A stretch of DNA of 64,000 nucleotides, taken from contig CM035160.1 in the NCBI GenBank assembly GCA_020205615.1, forward strand, positions 5,496,437 to 5,560,436, read 5' to 3'. Source of the DNA: Panax quinquefolius (taxonomy: Eukaryota > Streptophyta > Magnoliopsida > Apiales > Araliaceae). The notes beneath the pieces were generated by a model. It ran no database searches. It was not told where the DNA came from and saw only the letters and a program-made list of their open reading frames with translations. Numbering within the stretch: the stretch's first letter is position 1; each line of letters starts with the position of its first letter. Position numbers and translations under genes: made by a program. Below are positions 37,476-49,602 of this stretch, one piece after another.

Positions 37476-38223
37476 ATTCTAATTCCATTATAAGTACTAA
37501 CTTAAAGGGGGCACATAAAACCTAGAAATTACTATACTATACGAAAATATATCCTTAATTTATCTCACATAATCAATGTTGATGCTGATGCTATATGCCT
37601 TTTGTGCACTATAATATTCAAACTGAGCAACATTTCCCAAGAGATGAAAATTCCCCAACCTAACTAAGTCTGTTAAAAGTCCATGTTAGATTATTAATTA
37701 TTAAACCCCAAGTTTGTATGTGTTTTTATGTTGGAATAATGCTAGGAGACCTCAACATTTTATTTGTGGTAATTTCCCATGAATAGCCTCTTAAAAGTTG
37801 AATAAGTTGCCAATCAATGTAATTACGAAAGTGTTAGATGTAGCATAGAAAAACTTGGATAAAGTTAGTGTTAATAGAGAGCCAATGATGTTGACTACAA
37901 CTGAACTTTTAGAAGTCTATCACTGTGATGTGATTAATGTCTAAAGTATGGGCAAAAAGAGAAGATTAACCTTACAGAGCTACATAATTAAGTTATTGCA
38001 GTGTCATGTGACTAATGTTTGACGAAATTTGAAGTAGATGAGCTATGTAAATTTTCCTCTTCTTCTCTCTCTTTTTCCCCTACTATTATAATTATGAATT
38101 TAAGAAGTATAATCTGCCGCTCTCAAATCTTGGGACATCTTTGAATAAAAGTCCACTATGAATATCAAGATACATTGAAAACAATTTTAATATCGATCGT
38201 TGCTTACATAAATGTATAATGCA
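37476..38223. other. Inner part of the large element, no gene
   Basis: Unique AT-rich sequence between copy 2 of the core and the right inverted repeat. The start (37500-37560) contains ttaaag, cataaaacctagaaat-type sequence that resembles part of the inverted repeat (38585-38640). No coding region seen. Confidence 0.5.
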
Positions 38224-38925
38224 CTGCATTTTAAGTGGGGCTCTTTTCCTGGGATGTTGGACGAACAAAATTCAACAGTGTCATATTCAAAAATTTGAAT
38301 TTAAGATTTAGTTAAACTAAGATATATCAAGTTTAATGGAAAAATATCAATTTTGTGGAACACGGAGGTAGTATTTTCCATCTGAAGATGATTTAACCAT
38401 GGGATTCCAACAATGAATTATGGTGTATTTTTTGTTTACTATGCCTATATTCAACAGTTAAATTCCATCCCCTATTACCTCGAATACTTTCTCTTCTGTG
38501 GGAGGAAACCCATTTAGATAAATTAAAATTAAGGAGGTATACTGAAATCTAGAAATCAGTACCGAATCTACTATACTGAAATCTAGAAATCCTAGAAATC
38601 ACTATAATTAAACCTAGAAATCCATTCACATAAAACCTAAAAATCACTCTACTAAAATCTAGAAATCCTTACCGAATCGGAGATGAGATACGTCAAGGAA
38701 GTCGAGATCGAAGAGGTCGAGATCGAACTGATGAACTAGGCGTTTGATTTCCTCTACAGCTTCTTTGTTTTAGTCTGGAACGGGAGTTATGTTTTGGGGG
38801 AAAAAAGGACGTGAGAGAGAAGCCTTATACGGAAGAAGCACTGTTTTTTTTAAGCCAAAACGACGCTGTCTTTTTGGTATTGTGTAAACAAAAAATTGCA
38901 CAAATTGCATGCATACCTATTTTCC

Positions 38926-38927
<2 letters not shown>
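38224..38927 (-). repeat. Right terminal inverted repeat (~700 bp)
   Basis: Reverse complement of 24003-24648 plus 27450-27509. It is uninterrupted and so shows the empty site of the solo LTR insertion (…gaatatgacactgttgaa on the minus strand). Confidence 0.8.

Positions 38928-38986
<59 letters not shown>
38928..38986. repeat. (TA)n microsatellite
   Basis: About 58 bases of uninterrupted TA right at the outer end of the large element. The left end also abuts (TA)n at 23987-24002. Confidence 0.9.
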
Positions 38987-38987
<1 letters not shown>

Positions 38988-39039
38988 TATTCTCTTTTCC
39001 AATAAATCTATAACAATTTTTTTTATCACTATAGCATAC

Positions 39040-39186
39040 AAAATCGATAACATAGTTATGACGACGGTTCGAACTATCGTTATAGTTCAAAAAACTGTCG
39101 CTATAACCGATTCAAAATCGATAACATAGTTATGGCGACGGTTCGAACTATCGTTATAGCTCAAAAACTGTCGCTATAACCGATTC
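39040..39186. repeat. Tandem pair of palindromic 74-bp units
   Basis: Two copies (39040-39113 and 39114-39186) differ at only a few bases. Each contains cgacggttcgaactatcg and aactgtcgctataacc, so it can fold on itself. Such cgacggttcgaa / gtcgctata repeats are common in the subterminal regions of plant CACTA transposons. No transposon end could be located. Confidence 0.65.
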
Positions 39187-39225
39187 ATTTTTGGTTCGTT
39201 ATTTAAGGTTCGCTGAGAAGGAGAC

Positions 39226-39257
<32 letters not shown>

Positions 39258-41221
39258 TTTAGTTGAGGGCACTCTTTCAGCTAACAGATATGTGATCGTT
39301 TATTCAATTAATGGATTGCTGAGATTAAATTTGGCATGAGTCTGGCTGTGCAATCCTTCTTACTATCAAGCTAATGACTATTATGCCATCATTTTGACTT
39401 TTTAAATTAGTCGCAAATAAATGTAGTGAATAAACTTACATTTGATACCCTAAAATTACTAGCGAATTTAATTATTTGCATGAACATTTGATTTTTATTT
39501 TCGGAATTAATTATTTGTTTTGGTTAAATCATGTATTAAATGTGAATTTATCTCAAATGATTACTGGAACTCACTTAAATTTTAACTTAAAAACTCATGT
39601 TTAAAACTTCGTTTCTAACAATCATTTCATCATTTTTGTTGTCGTAATTTTATCTTTTCATTATGTTGCAGACTAAACAACGTCATTTTGCTTTGTTTTT
39701 ATAATCCGTTGCATGGGCTAACCACGGAAAAAGACTTTTAAACCTGGGAGAAGGAAATAACACATGTGCTATACAAATTGAGGTTGGTAAGACAAGATAT
39801 AAATTTTAATTCATGACCTACTAATTAATGATATAATATGCGAGGATATTAATTTGTTTAATTTAATTAAATATATTAAAAGAATTTAGAGGACTTTAGC
39901 ATAACAAATTCCACAATGTATAAACAATGGAATTTATAATAACGATGAGGTGGATTCCTAAAACAGTCACAAAATGGACATACTTAATTAAGAAGGGAAA
40001 GGTATTGAATGCAAAACAATGCAACTCTCACTCAGCTTGTACCATAAATCCACACTGCTGTCAGACTTTGTAGCCAAAGACAGTACGAGGGCATGAGGGC
40101 TATTTTAGTAATTTATCGTACCATTACAAGGGATATAACTGGTGCAACACCTTGTAGTGGCAGAGGAAAATGTGATTAATCTAAACCATTCAATATCGAT
40201 TCAATATCGAGATGATTATGATTTCTGAAAAGAATATATATATTTATGTGTATATTTAAATTGTCTGACGAGCAAAGACAGATAAAAGCCTCAAACAAGC
40301 TACACAAGGACTGAGATGAATGCAGTGGCCACTCCTCTCATACTGTGCGCAAAGTGAACTGCATACACCAAACTAAGTACAGGGAGTAAATTGGGCAATA
40401 AGATAAATATTTATTTGAGTTTGGCCTGCTATAGGTCTCCATTGCACCCAAAATAAAAACCCCTCAACTTCACACCCATGAAGTTATAATAAACCAGAAC
40501 TAAGTCAATTACCTATAAGGCTATCTATAAGTCTGTAACCTTCATCAAACCAGTGGGATTTGACTCAAAGAGAAGTGCTCCACTTCAATAAGATGGAGAT
40601 CACATGCTCAAAGCTTCCAAGTTCCAACTCTAATGGTATTTACACATTCTTACGTCTGAACTTACCTGGTTCACGGCAACAGAATAATCTCTACAGCTTG
40701 ATGCCCATTTGATATTTACATGGCAAAATAAAAGGACCCAGAAAAAGGACCTGCTGACCTATAACTTGGTTTCTTAAATCAAGGTATGCGGACAACAGAA
40801 AATGTAGCAAAGTTATTCTTCAAGAAAACATTAAAATTCCAGCAAAGGATGCAAATCTACACGAGCTACAGTTTCCATAAAAAAGTGAACAAGGGGAGGT
40901 GTTAAAAAAAAATTCCCCCCCCCCCCCACTGGGCTTCATTGATTACTTATGTAACGGTAAAAAATTGAAATATATCTGGTGAGTGGAGCTCAGTTTGCAA
41001 AAGGTGGAGTTAATAGGAAAATGATGTCCTACCCAAATAGATATGTTTGAATCAACACCTTTAACATTGGCCTCCAAATGTGGATCTCCTCCCTGAATCA
41101 AGGGCAAAAAGAGCAAGTTTAAGCAAAGCAAAAGGCTATATGGAAACGTAACCTATATAAAGTATTTACAAAATGTATTAAATATGTGACAAACCATAAC
41201 AAGGTCTGTTTCATCAAAATA

Positions 41222-41255
<34 letters not shown>

Positions 41256-41535
41256 GAAAGAAGAGTTATTGCATATGTGTCCCTGCACTACCTCCATTAG
41301 TTATCACATTGCTAGCCTTAAACCCATTAAAATAAGATGTGACAAAATTGGTGTAGCAATCAAATCTCGTAACGAGAATTACTTTGTTTATAAGCTACTA
41401 ACAAACTAATAGTATGAATTATCAATCTGAAGAGAACTGTTGCTTTCATAGACACAAGATCCCAAATATAGAGGCCAAACACAAAGTTGACAAGTCTTCA
41501 GTCAGAATGTGTGTGGGTGCGCACACGTGCGTGCT

Positions 41536-41581
<46 letters not shown>

Positions 41582-41618
41582 GTATTAAAAACTCACAAAG
41601 TATACTGAAGACTTTCCC
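39187..41618. other. Intergenic region and 3' side of the F-box gene
   Basis: No further gene could be supported. Microsatellites: (TA)n at 39225-39249 and 41219-41247, a C run at 40913-40928, and (GT)n followed by (GA)n at 41532-41581. The last few hundred bases before 41619 should hold the 3' untranslated region of the F-box gene, and splice-like signals there could mark a non-coding last exon. Confidence 0.45.
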
Positions 41619-44600
41619 TCAGACTGACAGAAAGTCGACCTCATCTGAACTTTCCTCATAAATTATGAAACTGGTATCCCTGTTATCCTCATTGCCACTA
41701 CCCTGGTCACTATTATAGCTACTCTCAGATGTATTCATAAGAAATGATCCATCAGAAGTATGACTGCTTAGCTGCGACGGCAAACTCACATCTACATCAC
41801 TGCTATTCATTTGTTCAACTTCGATGAAACTGCAGCAGAATAAATAATGAACAAAAGGTAATTGCAAACAATTAATTTATAGAGTAAAGATAAAACACTG
41901 GACAAACCTTCCTTCTAGAGGAAACTCAGCCAGTAGACAGAAATCAGGCCTTTCTTCGTATAATTGCTTTATAGGAATGAAACTGCAACATACACCAAAT
42001 AACTGTAAGAAAACCACACAATAATATGAACCAGAACATCTAGAAGGGAGAAGAATCACCTTGGACTGTAACACCTACTGTACCAATCATCTTCAGATGC
42101 TAGACCTTCTCGGTTGGATATGTCCTGTTTTCAGTTGGAGTTATTTATACAGAGGACAATCAAAATTGGGGAGAACTTCGAAAAGGGAATAACTTAACAA
42201 GGCATCAAGCCAACGATCTTATAAGCTTTCCGGCAAAAGAATAATATGTACACAACTTAGGAAACAAGAAAAGGTAGTTCTACTCACAAGATGTCTAAGA
42301 AACTTAAAATCTCCTGCAAGAACAGCAGAAAAAAACCTTTCAACTTCTGCCTGCACATGACACCTTTTTTGAGACACTCGTACAAATACAAATACACATT
42401 CACATACAGACAGACATAGAGACGCAGGCTAAAGACAGCACATACTTTTTTCAAATGCATGCAGTCCCGTAAAATCAAAACCTCCAGGAGGTTCCCACCT
42501 GCACCACCACTAAGCTTCCTAAAAGATAAAAAGTGACAAGTTTCATGATCAAAAACCACCAAAGTTAGCTAAATGGTAATGTTTGGAAGGAAAAAATGAT
42601 TACTTGATGCAATCTCGAAAAGGATCATCTATAAAAAAAATGAACTTACTTTAAAAAGACGCCAGTGATTGAGTAGGATGTTGAAAAGTCGAGATATTTC
42701 AGCTTACGAAATCCCTGCATTGTTACATATTTCACACATAATAAAATAAGTGTCTGAAAAAACACTTCAAAAAAAAATGAACTCTTTGGAATTCTTTGTG
42801 CGGGCAACCATAGTATTTGCAGATATGAAATGAGCAGAGCAGTGTTATGGTGTTTCTAGAACATGACTTTGTCAGTATCTAAATCAACATCGTAATATAT
42901 CATATTAGGTTACTATAAAACTACACCCTGGATCCCTGACTAGAATTCTTCAATCCAGTCCGTCCTACAAAAGTAGAATGGGAAAAACCTTTTGAGTTTT
43001 CTCCAAAAGATACACCACCTACCATACGCAAAATGAGGAAAAGCTAATATATACCAACAAAGTCCCCTATTAACAAAGACTGTCAACACTTCCTAGCAAA
43101 ACTGCAGATATAACATAAGATCATTTTCTGTGAAAACTCCACTTTACTCGAGACCTGAAGCAATCAACTAAACTAAGACTCAGTGGCTTGAAAACTCATC
43201 CCATATATTAATATTTAATCTGTTAAAAGTTTATTACATTAATTAACTAATGAAACACTACATAGCAGAGAGTTTTTTGGTAACTTAAGGCCCAAACACT
43301 AGATTAAGCATTAAATAAAATGTGGTTAAAGATCAAAGTTACTTCTGAAAGAGTAAACTATCGAAACTGCAACAAAATGCCAGGACCAGTTCCCCATATT
43401 TTAAATTAAACTATACAGCAAGAGGAATCAACTCATTAAAAGAAGGGGAAAAGGATGAATGTGGTCCTGAAATGGATATATATTCTACACACATAACGAG
43501 AATTTACCTTAACAAGGGCTAGAACTTTGAAGTCCTGCAGCTTGAATCCCCTAAGTGCTAAAGAGGTTAGATGAGGACAATTGTGCACTAAATCACTGCA
43601 GGTTGGGGACAATTTCAAACTGTCATCTCTACCTACATATGAGACAGAGACATTGAAAATAAGCAATTACTTCAAAACCCTGAAAACCAGCCCACCAATG
43701 CGTAAAGAGAGTTACCTGTTTTTGAAGATTCAAAAAAGAGACGCTCTATCAAATGGCAATGTTTGCTTACTGACTCCAGAGTTTGCCTCAATTCAACATG
43801 ACTATCACCAGAAAGTTTGTTCCAGTTAAGCAAGAACAATTCAATTAAAAATAAAAACATGGAGAAACAGGACATGTGATCTCAATAATAAAAGTGAGTC
43901 AATTTGTTGGTATCATGACAATTTCGTACGATAGCACATTTTTCCCTAGCAAATGGGTCGGACAAAAAAGAAATACCACAATTAGAACAAGCCCTTAAAA
44001 TCCTGAATTAGTGTGTCCATGTGATGAAGAGGCACCAAAATACACGCTCCTGTTGAGACTAGGATTTGCATCCATGTGTATTAAAAGAAGTGCATAAAAT
44101 GAGTATGCATGTTTTGTTTTCATTAGCCAGTGCCACAATAATAAACTAAATTATGCTTCTTAATTAGGATCGATAAATATAAGCACGCTTTAGTAGTAAA
44201 ATTGACAGAGAACCTGAAGCCCAAAAATTATGAAACTTTGTTACTCAAAGAATTTTACGTATATTAAGAAAACACTACAATCCATCAATGAGAGCCCAAC
44301 TTAGGACATCCCAAAATGAGAGAACACTTTCAAAGAAATGTACCAAATCCAAAATATATATGATATTGGAAATTAATTACGTTGAAGTCAAACTTTTCTT
44401 GAAAACTCAGACACAATGGATTCTCGTTTCGGACAGAGAGAGTATATGTTTGTATAACATTAGGAAATAGTCAAATAGGAATATTGAATTTTATGATTCG
44501 GACTTTCTAAAATTTTTTTGGCTAGTGTGGGATAACCTATAACCCTCCATGAGACAGAGAAACCAAGATATACATGAATTTTATAATAGAGAAAAACCAT

Positions 44601-47336
44601 GAGTTTTTTTCGAACGCAGGAAATACTCCTTTCATGTTCATGTGACAAAATCCAAAGTTCACTTGGTCTTAAAACCAGGATATACATGAATTTGATACAT
44701 AGATAAATTATTTAAAGAGAACAGCCGAACATCATATGGTCTTATTCTTATATTAGAACATTGCACATTAATATCTACACGGGTCTCTTATAAAATATAA
44801 GAGGAATCGATGATCAATAACAAAGAAATGCATATCAATGCCAAAGTTAACAATATAAGTTCTATATATTAAACACTCCTGTCATCCACATAAAGAGTCC
44901 CTGCCAAAATAAAATTGCTCAAAAAAATAAGTCTATTTACTTTTGCTACTGGTATAAATGTCATTACGTACTCAAGTTTACCATATGATTTACTTCTGCT
45001 AGTAGTATAAATGTCATAATGTACTCAAGTTTACCGTATGATGTCATCACTACTAAACTAGACACTTTTAGGGGTAAACATTAAAAAAATACATATCATT
45101 AAAGTTTCCAAAATTTTCAAATGGGACTCTTTTTATGGAACGGAGGGAGCCTGTAAGAAACTACAACTACCACTAGTCTAGTGTTGACTGCCACCTTAGT
45201 TTTCCATGATTTATAATAATTAAATGGGACTTACAGTCCAACAATCTCTAGATCGAGGAGAGATGGGCAGGCGGATAGTGCTGCAGAAAGTGCGGCGTTA
45301 TCCATCCGTTCAATATTATAAAGGTGCAACCGTCTCAACAAAGCCCTTAACATTAAAAGAAAAGGAAAACTATTAAACATATGATTTATTTTATTTTTTT
45401 GTTAAAAATAAACAGATTTTCCTATTTGTCAAAACTTGAATAATACCCAGGAGCACCACCGTCCACACTCAAAGAACTTAAGCAGGACCGAGAAAGAATC
45501 AACGATTCCTTTCCTTGTCTTGATCTCTTATCATTCCATGAGAAACCTGATACATCTGTGGAGTTCCTCATACTATAAACTAAAGGTTGAGAAGAACCAA
45601 GTGATGCTGTTGGGCCAGGCACTAGACCAAGCTTGATAGACCTGAATTTAGGAGGGGGGAAATTCGGAACACAATTAATTATTTTACACACAAATGCATA
45701 TAGCGATTAGATGCAGATAAATGAACAGCACTAGAAAAGCAGCTAGGTACAGATACAACATAAAAATTAAAAGGAAGCAAGTAACTCACAAAATTTGTAA
45801 ATGCTAGAGGCTTAAATAGATATTTTAGTCACATATCTAAAGCAAATCACAATATTAAGTTAGAACCATTATTTGTACCACAAACATTTTCAAGCAACTT
45901 TATAGATGCCATCATTCAAAGTACTTTACCATCAATATGGTATCACTCGCACTGGTTGATATGAATCACAAGTGCTACAATATATCATAAAATTTCACTT
46001 ATTCGGCTTTAAGATTGTTCTCAGTAAAAATCAAAATTATTGGAACTAATGTTATGGTTCAATATATAGAACCTATGATTACAATCAATTAGACTCATCA
46101 AGGTTTTCACATGACACTGACAAAATGAAAAAGGTATGGAAAAACAGCAAAAAAATGTGCTTATATGAAGTAACTCTTAAGTTTTACCTAAGTGCTTTTC
46201 CAGCTCGCTGAATCATCGTAGATACTACAACATTATTTACTTTTGGGACTAGTGTCATCAAGTCGATACTGGCAAAGCACAAAGGATCCAAGGCACACTT
46301 ACGGAAAAAGGAACAAGCAGCTGCAGTGTAACACACGCTTTGTGTGTCAAGCATAGAAAAAACCTGCAAAACAGCATTACAAGGAAGTCATTTGACTGTG
46401 ACACTTAACACACCAAGAAAGGGAGAAGAAAACATCCATCCCAATATGATAGTCCAACTTTCCATTTAAGTACAACTCAAAAAGAATTTCAATTTCTAAA
46501 ACTAGAACAAAAGGTTGCATAATGTTTCGAATTTACCTTAATGAAAATTATTAGAGCTTTATTTTATATAATTATCAACATTGTTATTTAAACCGAATTT
46601 TCACCCCTCTTTCAAAAGGTGCAAGCTTATGAACGTAGACAGTCAGTATATATTAATATGCGCATATATTCTAGTGGTAATCTTGTTTCAAATAGAAACA
46701 ACAACTCTAACCACAAGTCGATTTTAAATTGTTGCAATTTGCAAGTATTCACCGAACCCGCAAATAATATGGTTATCAATTTGCACAAAAGCAAAAGTGG
46801 AATAGCTAGCAAAATGAAGGACAAATTTGACTGAAATCATCAGAACCACCGCTTTAAAGCACCAATTAAAAAAACAGCCAGCATTCAAATTTTCACATCA
46901 AAATAAATCTATAGAACTAGAAATTCAGAGACATGCTAGAAGAGTAGAATACTTTGATGGTGAGATCAGGAGGGAGGGGCCAAACGCCGGAGTTGTGGAC
47001 GGAGGCGCGCTTACGAGAAGATCGTTTGGCAGCTTCGAGGAGTAGGGAGCCTAGTCTCAGAGCACGGTCGATCATGTCGTACTGATCGGAATCGGAAGCG
47101 GAAGATTCAATCAATCGGTCGAAAGAGAGGTCGAGAGAAGAGGTTGGGGAATCGGAGAGAGATAAGAAAGTTTCCAATAGAGCGTCCATTTCTATGTGAT
47201 CGTTGCCGGAATTCCTTGGGGAGCTGGAATTGGAATTTTGTAATGATATGATTGGGGGATCTGGAGCGGCGGAGGAGGAGCAGCAAGGTCGTTTGGCCAC
47301 GGAGGATGGGCAGTGGAGGAGGAGGAGAGTATCCAT
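41619..47336 (-). CDS. SKIP17: F-box protein of the SKIP17 type (12 exons)
   Basis: Twelve exons on the minus strand join in frame with GT-AG introns: 47336-46953, 46363-46188, 45641-45447, 45345-45235, 43801-43716, 43632-43508, 42714-42650, 42518-42446, 42350-42288, 42124-42060, 41982-41908, 41829-41619, giving 542 residues. The F-box lies at about residues 117-162 (WPLPPDLTIKVFSMLD, then DPLCFASIDL) and is split by intron 1. A leucine-rich region follows (LLRRLHLYNIERMD, LLDLEIVGL, LTSLALRGFKL, LEVLILRDCMHL), then an acidic serine-rich tail. F-box proteins join SKP1 and cullin in SCF ubiquitin ligases and choose the target; the leucine-rich part would bind it. The start MDTLLLL, the VNNVVVSTMIQRAGKAL block and the exon-by-exon order fit what I recall of Arabidopsis SKIP17 (593 residues). 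No exon is broken. Confidence 0.9.
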
Positions 47337-49182
47337 TTCGAGTGGAGGAGAGAGAAAGTGCGGGGGTTTATTTTACAAGTGCGTAGGAGTACGGAAAGAG
47401 GAGGTCACCGGGTGCCACGTGGGTATCGGTGAATGTGCGTACGTGTAGGTGAAGCGAGAGGCTGGTGAGAGAGGAAGAGGTGGTGTGGTTGCGTCACCCA
47501 CAGATGAATGGAAGTGGCCGTATTTTATCTTACACTACTCAGTGAGTGCGTGAGTATGCACTTTCTTGGAGTAAACGTGGAAAGGATGGATGCGTTTGGA
47601 GTTCGGACGGTGAAAAAGATACTCCACCGCGCTAAATTAACTAAAGGCTGCTTTCCGTTGACCAAGACCCATGTTTTTTTCCAAAGAAAAAAATTTATAT
47701 GAATAGTGTAGGAGTACTTTTTAAACTCAACACACTTATTATTATTCCCTTCACCGATTTCAATTACTACTTTCTCCCTTCTTAAAATGATAATAATTAA
47801 ATGTATAAATTATTTTGTTTTTTAAAGAATAAAATAAAGTACATAAAGTGAATAATGAGTGTATCATTTATTAGAATCTGTTAATATAAATAAATAAAAG
47901 TATTTAGTCTTTTATAAGTATAATCTTGTAGGAGGGTTAGTAAACATAAATTTAGAATTTTTTTATTTTTTATTTTTTTTAATATGTATGTAAAATATAT
48001 TTTATTTATTCTTTTGATAACGAATGAAATATAGTAATTATTTACGTAATTCGTAATGTAAATTTTGATGATATATAAAATCAAAAGACATATTATTATT
48101 TTTATAAATAAACGCATAGAAATAAAACGATAAAAGTATAATAATACTACTAGTGTTTTTGGGTGCACATTTGTGTCATCTTAGCTGATGATGTCCTTGT
48201 AATAATGAGGATGACCTTTTAGTTTATTATTGTTGGTGACGTCATTTTCTCTTCGGTAGTTTTAAATTTGTTGAAGATACAATCTTCATACGTAATAAAT
48301 ATTACATTTTATTTGAAAAATAATATACATGTCAACAAATATTTAATAAAATTAAATTTTAACCAAAGTAAAATTATATAAATTAAATTCGAGTAAAAAA
48401 ATAACTTTTTTGAGTTAAATCTAAGTAATTTTTTGTTCGGTTGTATTTGATTATTTTATATCCCTACTTAAATACTTCAATGACTTGGAAGATTTACTAT
48501 ACTTTGGGCCTTTGGGGGAACGGATTTGAAATCCAATTCAGTTAGCAGTGGCCATAAAAAGCCCAATTTTTGATACAAGATTAACAATGCATTGAAGGGG
48601 AAACTATTTGAAGTCCAAATTCAGTCAGCATTGGCTATTAGGCATAGATGCCCAATTCATACATGATCAAATGAATTTGTCCGAAGAGCTGACCCGTGGG
48701 TACTCATGATCCTCCTGGGTCATTTCTTACCGGGTGCATAATAGTTGGACCCAAATCATGTCTACAAAACGTGTTTTTGTGTTTGGGACGGAAAAATAAA
48801 TAAATGTAAACATGGAAAATAATCTAATGGAGAACTTCTTGTTACTAAGTTTATGATGCATTGAAATTAATTTCCAAGTTGAGTTTTAGTTTTTGTCAAT
48901 TTTAAACAGACGTAATATTTGATACGTTTGAAATTACCAAATTTATAATATATTAAATTAAAGTTTTCGACAAATTTTATAAGACTCATCACTTTCAGTT
49001 ATAACGTACACTATTTAAACTTTAAAAAAAAAACTGTTTAAAGTATTTTTATTAACGATCAAAGTTTTGGCTAAATTTCATATTATTTTTTTCCGATATA
49101 GTCTCTTCTAACTAGGGTTGTAAAGTGTTTAAGACGGTAAATATATTATTTTAAGACTTTAGAAGTATTCTTTTATTATCAA
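47337..49182. other. Promoter side of the F-box gene, then AT-rich intergenic DNA
   Basis: 47337-47650 is GC-richer and should hold the leader and promoter of the F-box gene. From 47700 to 49180 the DNA is very AT-rich, with no gene I can support. Confidence 0.5.
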
Positions 49183-49602
49183 TACTAGAGATTATACAAA
49201 TTCAAAAGGAGTCCTCATTACAATTATTAACACACTATTTCACAGAATAGTGAGAACTACTAATCTTATCCTCCTGGACCGTCACTCCGCTCCCCGATTA
49301 GTCCTCGCTATGTTCTCATTTCACGAAGAAAACGATTGAAAGAAAGGGTAATTTCAATAAATTTTAGTAAGAAATATTATGACTAAGATAATGCAGAATA
49401 ATTTATCGTTAGCCTTCAACAATGTTAAACCGATAAAATATAATAAATATCAAGTTTAATTGCAATGAACGAAGCAATCCATTAAAAAGTCAAGTAGATA
49501 ATGAAATCTACTATCTTTTATGATTTAAAAAGTTTTTCATCACTTTTATCGTTGAGACTCAAATTTCGATAAATAATCCACATCATTAAATCATCCTCGC
49601 AT
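49183..49602 (-). repeat. Truncated family 1 LTR fragment
   Basis: It matches an internal part of the family 1 LTR (compare 10995-11395): gattatacaaa, tcctcattacaattatta, aatattatgactaagataat. It lacks both LTR ends. Its right edge is the start of a family 2 LTR in opposite orientation, which probably inserted into it. Confidence 0.75.

Larger units (their letters stand above)
24003..38927. mobile_element. Large element with ~700-bp terminal inverted repeats, carrying GRF zinc-finger gene fragments
   Basis: The left end GGGGAAAATGGGT (24003) and the right end (reverse strand from 38927, GGGGAAAATAGGT) start inverted repeats that align to about 27509 and 38224 once the LTR at 24649-27444 is removed. 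Both ends lie in (TA)n tracts, so a target duplication cannot be read. Long inverted repeats, no own transposase visible, and host-gene pieces inside suggest a Mutator-like, gene-carrying element. Three LTRs of a gypsy family are nested within, plus a duplicated 2.2-kb core (27450-29683 and 35231-37475). Confidence 0.6.

Noticed and set aside
38850..39129. Tyr-Ile repeat frames
   Set aside because: Translation of the (TA)n microsatellite.
41532..41581. (GT)n(GA)n tract as a regulatory element
   Set aside because: An ordinary microsatellite just downstream of the F-box gene; nothing beyond composition supports a function.
47203..47448. 81-codon plus-strand frame
   Set aside because: Overlaps the antisense of the F-box gene's first exon and leader; no independent support.
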